A stretch of 64,000 nucleotides of DNA, taken from Conchocele bisecta. Lineage: Eukaryota; Mollusca; Bivalvia; Lucinida; Thyasiridae. Every line of letters starts with the position of its first letter. Position 1 is the stretch's first letter. This document shows, in pieces, positions 26,401 through 31,978 of this stretch. The notes under the pieces were generated by a model, which saw only the letters and a list, made by a program, of their open reading frames with translations, was not told the DNA's origin and did no database searches. The stretch covers positions 108,178,773 to 108,242,772 of the forward strand of contig CM055265.1 of assembly GCA_029237695.1 (NCBI GenBank), given 5' to 3'. Position numbers and translations under genes: made by a program.

Positions 26401-29400
26401 TTCTGTATAGGAATTAAATAAGTGTATAATTGTGTCGTTATTCCACCAGTTCTAAACATTACAAGTGCAAATGTAGATGTAAATGCTTTGATTTAACGAT
26501 GGCACTGGCTCGATGAACTTGCATGTCGGGACCGACTGTTTAAGTCCCCATCCGATAGGACTAGGCTAGCACGAAGTTGTCTTGCCCAAGGACATGCCGA
26601 ATCGACCATTCGCAGCGGTCGAGGTTGGAATCGAACCCGGGGTCTCACTCGCAGTCCGACGCTCTACCTACTGATCTAATCCGGCCACCAATTACAAGTG
26701 TCCGCTATACAGATATAACAATATAGTAATATTTATTTTACTGATAGTGACGCGCGGTGGTATCAGGCTATTTTCATGTGAAAAATGAGGTATGATATAT
26801 TTTAATTATTTACACTAATTAAATGCGTCACCTGAAAAAAATATTTTCTAATAATTCCAGCACAAAAAGATTTACACAATTCCCTAACATTTGATTGGCC
26901 CGTAGCAAGTCTCTGTCCAAAATGTATATCCCAGTAAACTCCCACGCCGAACTACTTTCCGTAATCGTGAGGCGCAGTTAAAATAATTCTTAAGAAAACG
27001 GAAAATAAACACATTTTCTTGATGAATTTATTTCAAATGCTGGAATTATAAAGGAAGGCCTCGTCCAGTATTCCCGCGACTTTTCCAAGTTTATATCCCC
27101 GATAAATTCAACAAAAAGGCCATTCATTCCTATATTGTACAGATTATAAAGTATGATCATTGCACATCACACAATCAATACAACGAATAAATAGTAATTT
27201 TCGTTTAACATTTTAAGGAAACATGGTTATCGCCCCTGATATCAGTGTATAAATTAACGTCTGATATATAATGTATAATAATGTCAATCAATGCGTGGGG
27301 TAATGGTGAATTAATGTTTATTTTGCCAGAAAATTTCTCAGATGACGTCTCTGATATAACGAACAGTGTGTGCCTACTGAGTGAGCATGTACCTTTAATG
27401 AGAAAAATGGAAATAAACAGCAGACGACAAAATTTAATTCAGCATTATAAGGGTTAACATAATCTCACTTCCGTCACGTGTCACACTAGTTACACTACCG
27501 TCTGCGTTGTCAATTCCTTTGTTTCAAAATACTTGAATATTGTGATTGAAATCAAGGACATTGATTGACTGACCCTGAGCTGTATTACAACTCATGCTCA
27601 GACAATAAAATTGCTTGACTGCGAATTGACATTGCCAATATACAGTCAAGCCTCTCTAAACCGGACACTACGAAAACACCTGTGATTTTATTTTTGATGA
27701 GTTTTTTGGTCTTTTATCTCAGGTGATATGTCTGTTCGTGATCGCATAGCACACATATATGGCTCAGAATGATAAAATGCCTGATTTACAGTGAAACCTC
27801 TCTAAGCCGGACACAGCATGGGTGTCCAGTTCTGGTATGTTTCACTGAATGTTTAGAAACTTTGATAATCTGGGCAAGATTAACGCAGGCGGTTGTGTAG
27901 ATAAAGTCAGCAGGACTACATTACATATTCAGCTTTTTCTTTGTTATTATGCCTTCCTAACTGTTAGTGCCTGTCTTAATTTGATTGGTTACAACGCATG
28001 TGGTCTGTCAAATCAGTTGGCGTTCGTGACGTGTGTAAATCAAAAACAAGCATAGATCACATGTTGGTGTGACAGGCAGGCTATAAATGGATTAACCCGA
28101 AGACCGTTATCTTATTTTTTTGTCGTCTGCTGTTTATTTTCTATTTTCCATTGCTATCATCAAAAACATGCTTTAACATCACTTTAGAATAATTTACAAC
28201 ATGTTTTGATAGCACTTCAGAATCATTTACATTGGAAATGATCCTGAAGTGCTGTCAAAACATGTTTTTATTGAGAAAGGTCTATGGGTTAAATACGTAT
28301 AAAGAATAAAAAATATTAACTGTTTGATTACAGCAATGCTATTTTATAGCAGCCAATCACCAACTAAGAATTGAATGGGTAAACGGTTGCTCAATATCAA
28401 GTGTTTGAGAGTGGTTGAAGATGCACACTACTTGTTTGTCACTTTGTGCAAGTATGGTGACTTTAACAAAGGAATTGAATATTAAATAAATGCGGCAAAA
28501 GTAGGCCAAGGTCACTTGAAGTTCATATGTCAGAGTAGATGTTGATGCACACGAGTGGCTCATGTTATTCTGCAAACATGGTGGTTGTGGGCCTAATATA
28601 TATTAGTATTGGGGTTAAAGGTACATGCCCACTCAGTAGGCACATAATGTTCTTTATATCAGAGACATCATCTGAGACATTTTCTGGTAAAATAAACATT
28701 CATTCACCATTACCCCACGTATTAATTGGCATTATTATACATTTTATATCAGACATAAATTTTCACACTAATATCAAGAGCGATAACCGTGTTTCATTAA
28801 AATACTAACGGACATTACTATTTATTTTATCTGTATTTATTTTTTGATGTGCAATGATCATACTTTATAATCTGTTTGTGTAGGTGACGCATTTAATTAG
28901 TATAAATAATTAAAAAAAAGTATCTTGCCTCATTTGCATATGAAAATAGCCTGATACCACCGCGCGTCACTATCAGTAAAATACATATTACTAAATGATT
29001 ATATATGTATAGCACACACTCGTAATGTTTAGAACTTGTGGAATAGTGACACAATTATACACTACTTAATTCCAATTAAGAACATTTTGTGCCGACTGAG
29101 TGGGCATGTACCATTAACGACAGCAGCATACACTGAACATGTAATTACAGTCGACCCTCCGCGAATGACCACCTCCCTACAACAGCCCCTCTCTATAACA
29201 GCCGATATTTTATATCCCAAATGGACAATTGCCTCTATATTTAATCTCCATACAACGACCACCTCTCTACAGCAGCCAGTTGTGTGTCTTTCCGTACCAC
29301 ATTGATCCTTAACCCTTTCAACCCTTAACCCTTTCAAACCTAAGGAACTGGAATGGACTGTGATATGCTAATGTTCCGACCAATCCAATGGTCATAAAAT

Positions 29401-31941
29401 GATTTTCAGATTCGTCCATTTATGAAAAGGGGGTGTTTTTGTTCTCAAAAATATTAAAATTGCTTTCAAAAAGTGCAGATCCTGATGAGACGGCTCGTTA
29501 CGAGCCGGCTCATCTGGATCTGCACTTTTTGCATAAACCGATATATAGTGGGATTTTGGGTTCAAAGGGTTAATAACTGGAATGCATTTTGATATGTTAA
29601 TTTTCCGACCAATCCAATCGTTGCAAAATGATTTTCAGACTAGTCCATGTCACGAGCCGGCTCATCTGGATATATACTGTTTGCAAACACTGTTATAGAG
29701 CTATATGGTGTTGAAAGGGTTAAGCTTTCTCGTTTGCATACACTATGTGAATGTATTGCATAACATGGGTTTCCGTAATGCAATAACACTGCGAAAGCCC
29801 ATTTTATTCAATAAAATAAAATAAATCAGTTCTGTAGATTTTTTCCCAAAAATAGCATACCATTGATGTGGATATTATTTTTTAGAATATGTCGGTTCTG
29901 TATTTCTCAATTTGCAAGAATAGACGAAACAATGTCCTTATAATTATTATAATGCTGATGTTTTAAAATATATCGCTTCGTTCATACTGTGTCCAAAACA
30001 TATTAAATACCAATCGAGATTACAGTTAATATTCACAGGTTAAAGTAACGAACGAAGGTCTATATGTACCAATGTACATTAAATATACCTAAAAGCATCA
30101 ATAAATGAGAGAAACATTTGTGTTACTCTTATAACGCATTACTATTATTAATGTGTTTAGCATGTTTAGGAGGGTGGAAAGATTGTTTTTAGCTTATTTA
30201 TGTGTTCACTTATTGATGCTTTTTTGTATATGTAATGTATTTGCATATTTGCATATGGTCCGTCACTTCAACTGTGACTGTGTTGTGGATATTTGCCAGG
30301 TGTGCGAGTGAAGTACGATCTAGATCGAGACCCGGGCCAGCGAGTTATCTCCCTATATATGCGGTGCCTCGAATGTACAGTGCCGACATACGCTCAACTG
30401 GATGATGATCAGGTCTACAGTGTGTTGCTGGGCACCTTTGTCATCAAAGGTGGGGATGGCTACGACATGATCAAGAACAACATTGTCAAGAAAATTTCGT
30501 TAAGTAAGTTTTGTCTGATATGAGGGCATATGTTTATTATAAAAGTATATACCGTATTCGGTCGCGGTTTACGCCATTTTAAAACGCGCCGAATCCGTTC
30601 CTACGATGAATTTCACATAAAGATAGATGCATACATTACATTTCAAGCTCTTATATACGGAGCCCCGCAGTGGACGTGGATTTTTTTTATTAATTCGTTC
30701 CGACGAAAAAAACATTTGTTCCCTCAATTTAACAATTCGTTCCTTCGAATTAACAATTCGTTCCCACGAATTAACAATTCGTTCCCTCAATTTGACAATT
30801 CATTCCCACGAAATAACAATTCGTTCGGATTTTGTGGGAACGAATTAATAAAAATAAATTATACGTCCCTGCGGGATTCCGTAATTACATGAATGGATTT
30901 ATCTGTGAGAGAAACGCCGTAATTTTCAACTTACAAATAAGACACCGTGAAGAGAACACCAGGGGCCCGTTTCACTAAACTTCGTAGGACTAAAATCTTC
31001 GTAAGTGCAAAGTTAGGATCGTCTGGAAATTTCAATTGATGGATTTACATTTATTGAGCATAGGCTGCATATGCAGCCTATGCTCAATAAATGCAAATCC
31101 AATCATTGTTAATGTGCAATTTGTAGACTATCATAATTATGCACTTACGACCATTTTAGTCGTACGAAGTTTAGTGAAACGGCCCCCAGTAATCAACCGC
31201 GCATACTCTCCCGCAGTCGTTATAAAATAGGCATCGCCCACAACAATTCATACACAGATGCAATCGCACTCGAAACATTATCAAATGCATTTTTGTTCGA
31301 GAATGGTGTTCAGAAATCGCTCGTGTACGTCGGCTTTCGCGTAAACAACTCGTTCGCTTCACTTACTCGTTGTTTACGCGGAAGTCGACGTACACTCGTG
31401 CATTATTTCACGCTAGTCAAACACGTACGATGGAATATCGTTCTACTCTGCATATTGGTAACTCGAAAAATAAGCATAGTACAGAAAGAAGGCTCTCCAA
31501 TACGTTAGTGTGGCTATATGAAAGGACCAGCCAGTTTTGATTCATGAGACACTATATCAAGGTGCATGATCACGTGGTTAAAACAACAACAACAATGGCT
31601 GAAAGTGTTGAAAGCGCGCCCACTCCAAAGTAAGTATTATCTGATATTTTCCTTAATAGGCAACTGATGTTGATGAAATATGGCGCAGCAAATGCATCTT
31701 CATGAGCTGCATTTGGTGGTCCCGTCCCGGGAGTTCGGCACATACTTATGTAATTTTCAGTAGACACGGAAATCGACTGTTCGCAAAAACGACAGAAGTA
31801 TGTGCCATAGTTCCGAGAGCACCAAATGCAGCTTAACAAGACGCGTTTGATGCGCCATATTTCATAAAAATCCGTCACATAATAAGGACAAAATAAAAGA
31901 ATACGTACTTTGAATCGGAGGGCTTCTGGAAGGTTCAGTAC

Positions 31942-31978
<37 letters not shown>

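Larger units (their letters stand above)
26374..27394. mobile_element. TTAA MITE, AGGTACATGCCC family, copy 4, nested and interrupted
   Basis: Left end slightly truncated (CATGCCCACTCAGAAGG); right end ACCT then TTAA (27395-27398). Two insertions inside: a SINE (26468-26690) and an AATTCCAGCAC repeat (about 26858-27150). Confidence 0.85.
26242..27453. mobile_element. TTAA MITE, GCTGAATTAAATTTTGTCG family, copy 3, interrupted
   Basis: Left part 26242-26373 and right part 27399-27453, with TTAA at 26238-26241 and 27454-27457. The gap is filled by an AGGTACATGCCC element that itself holds two further insertions. Confidence 0.85.
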
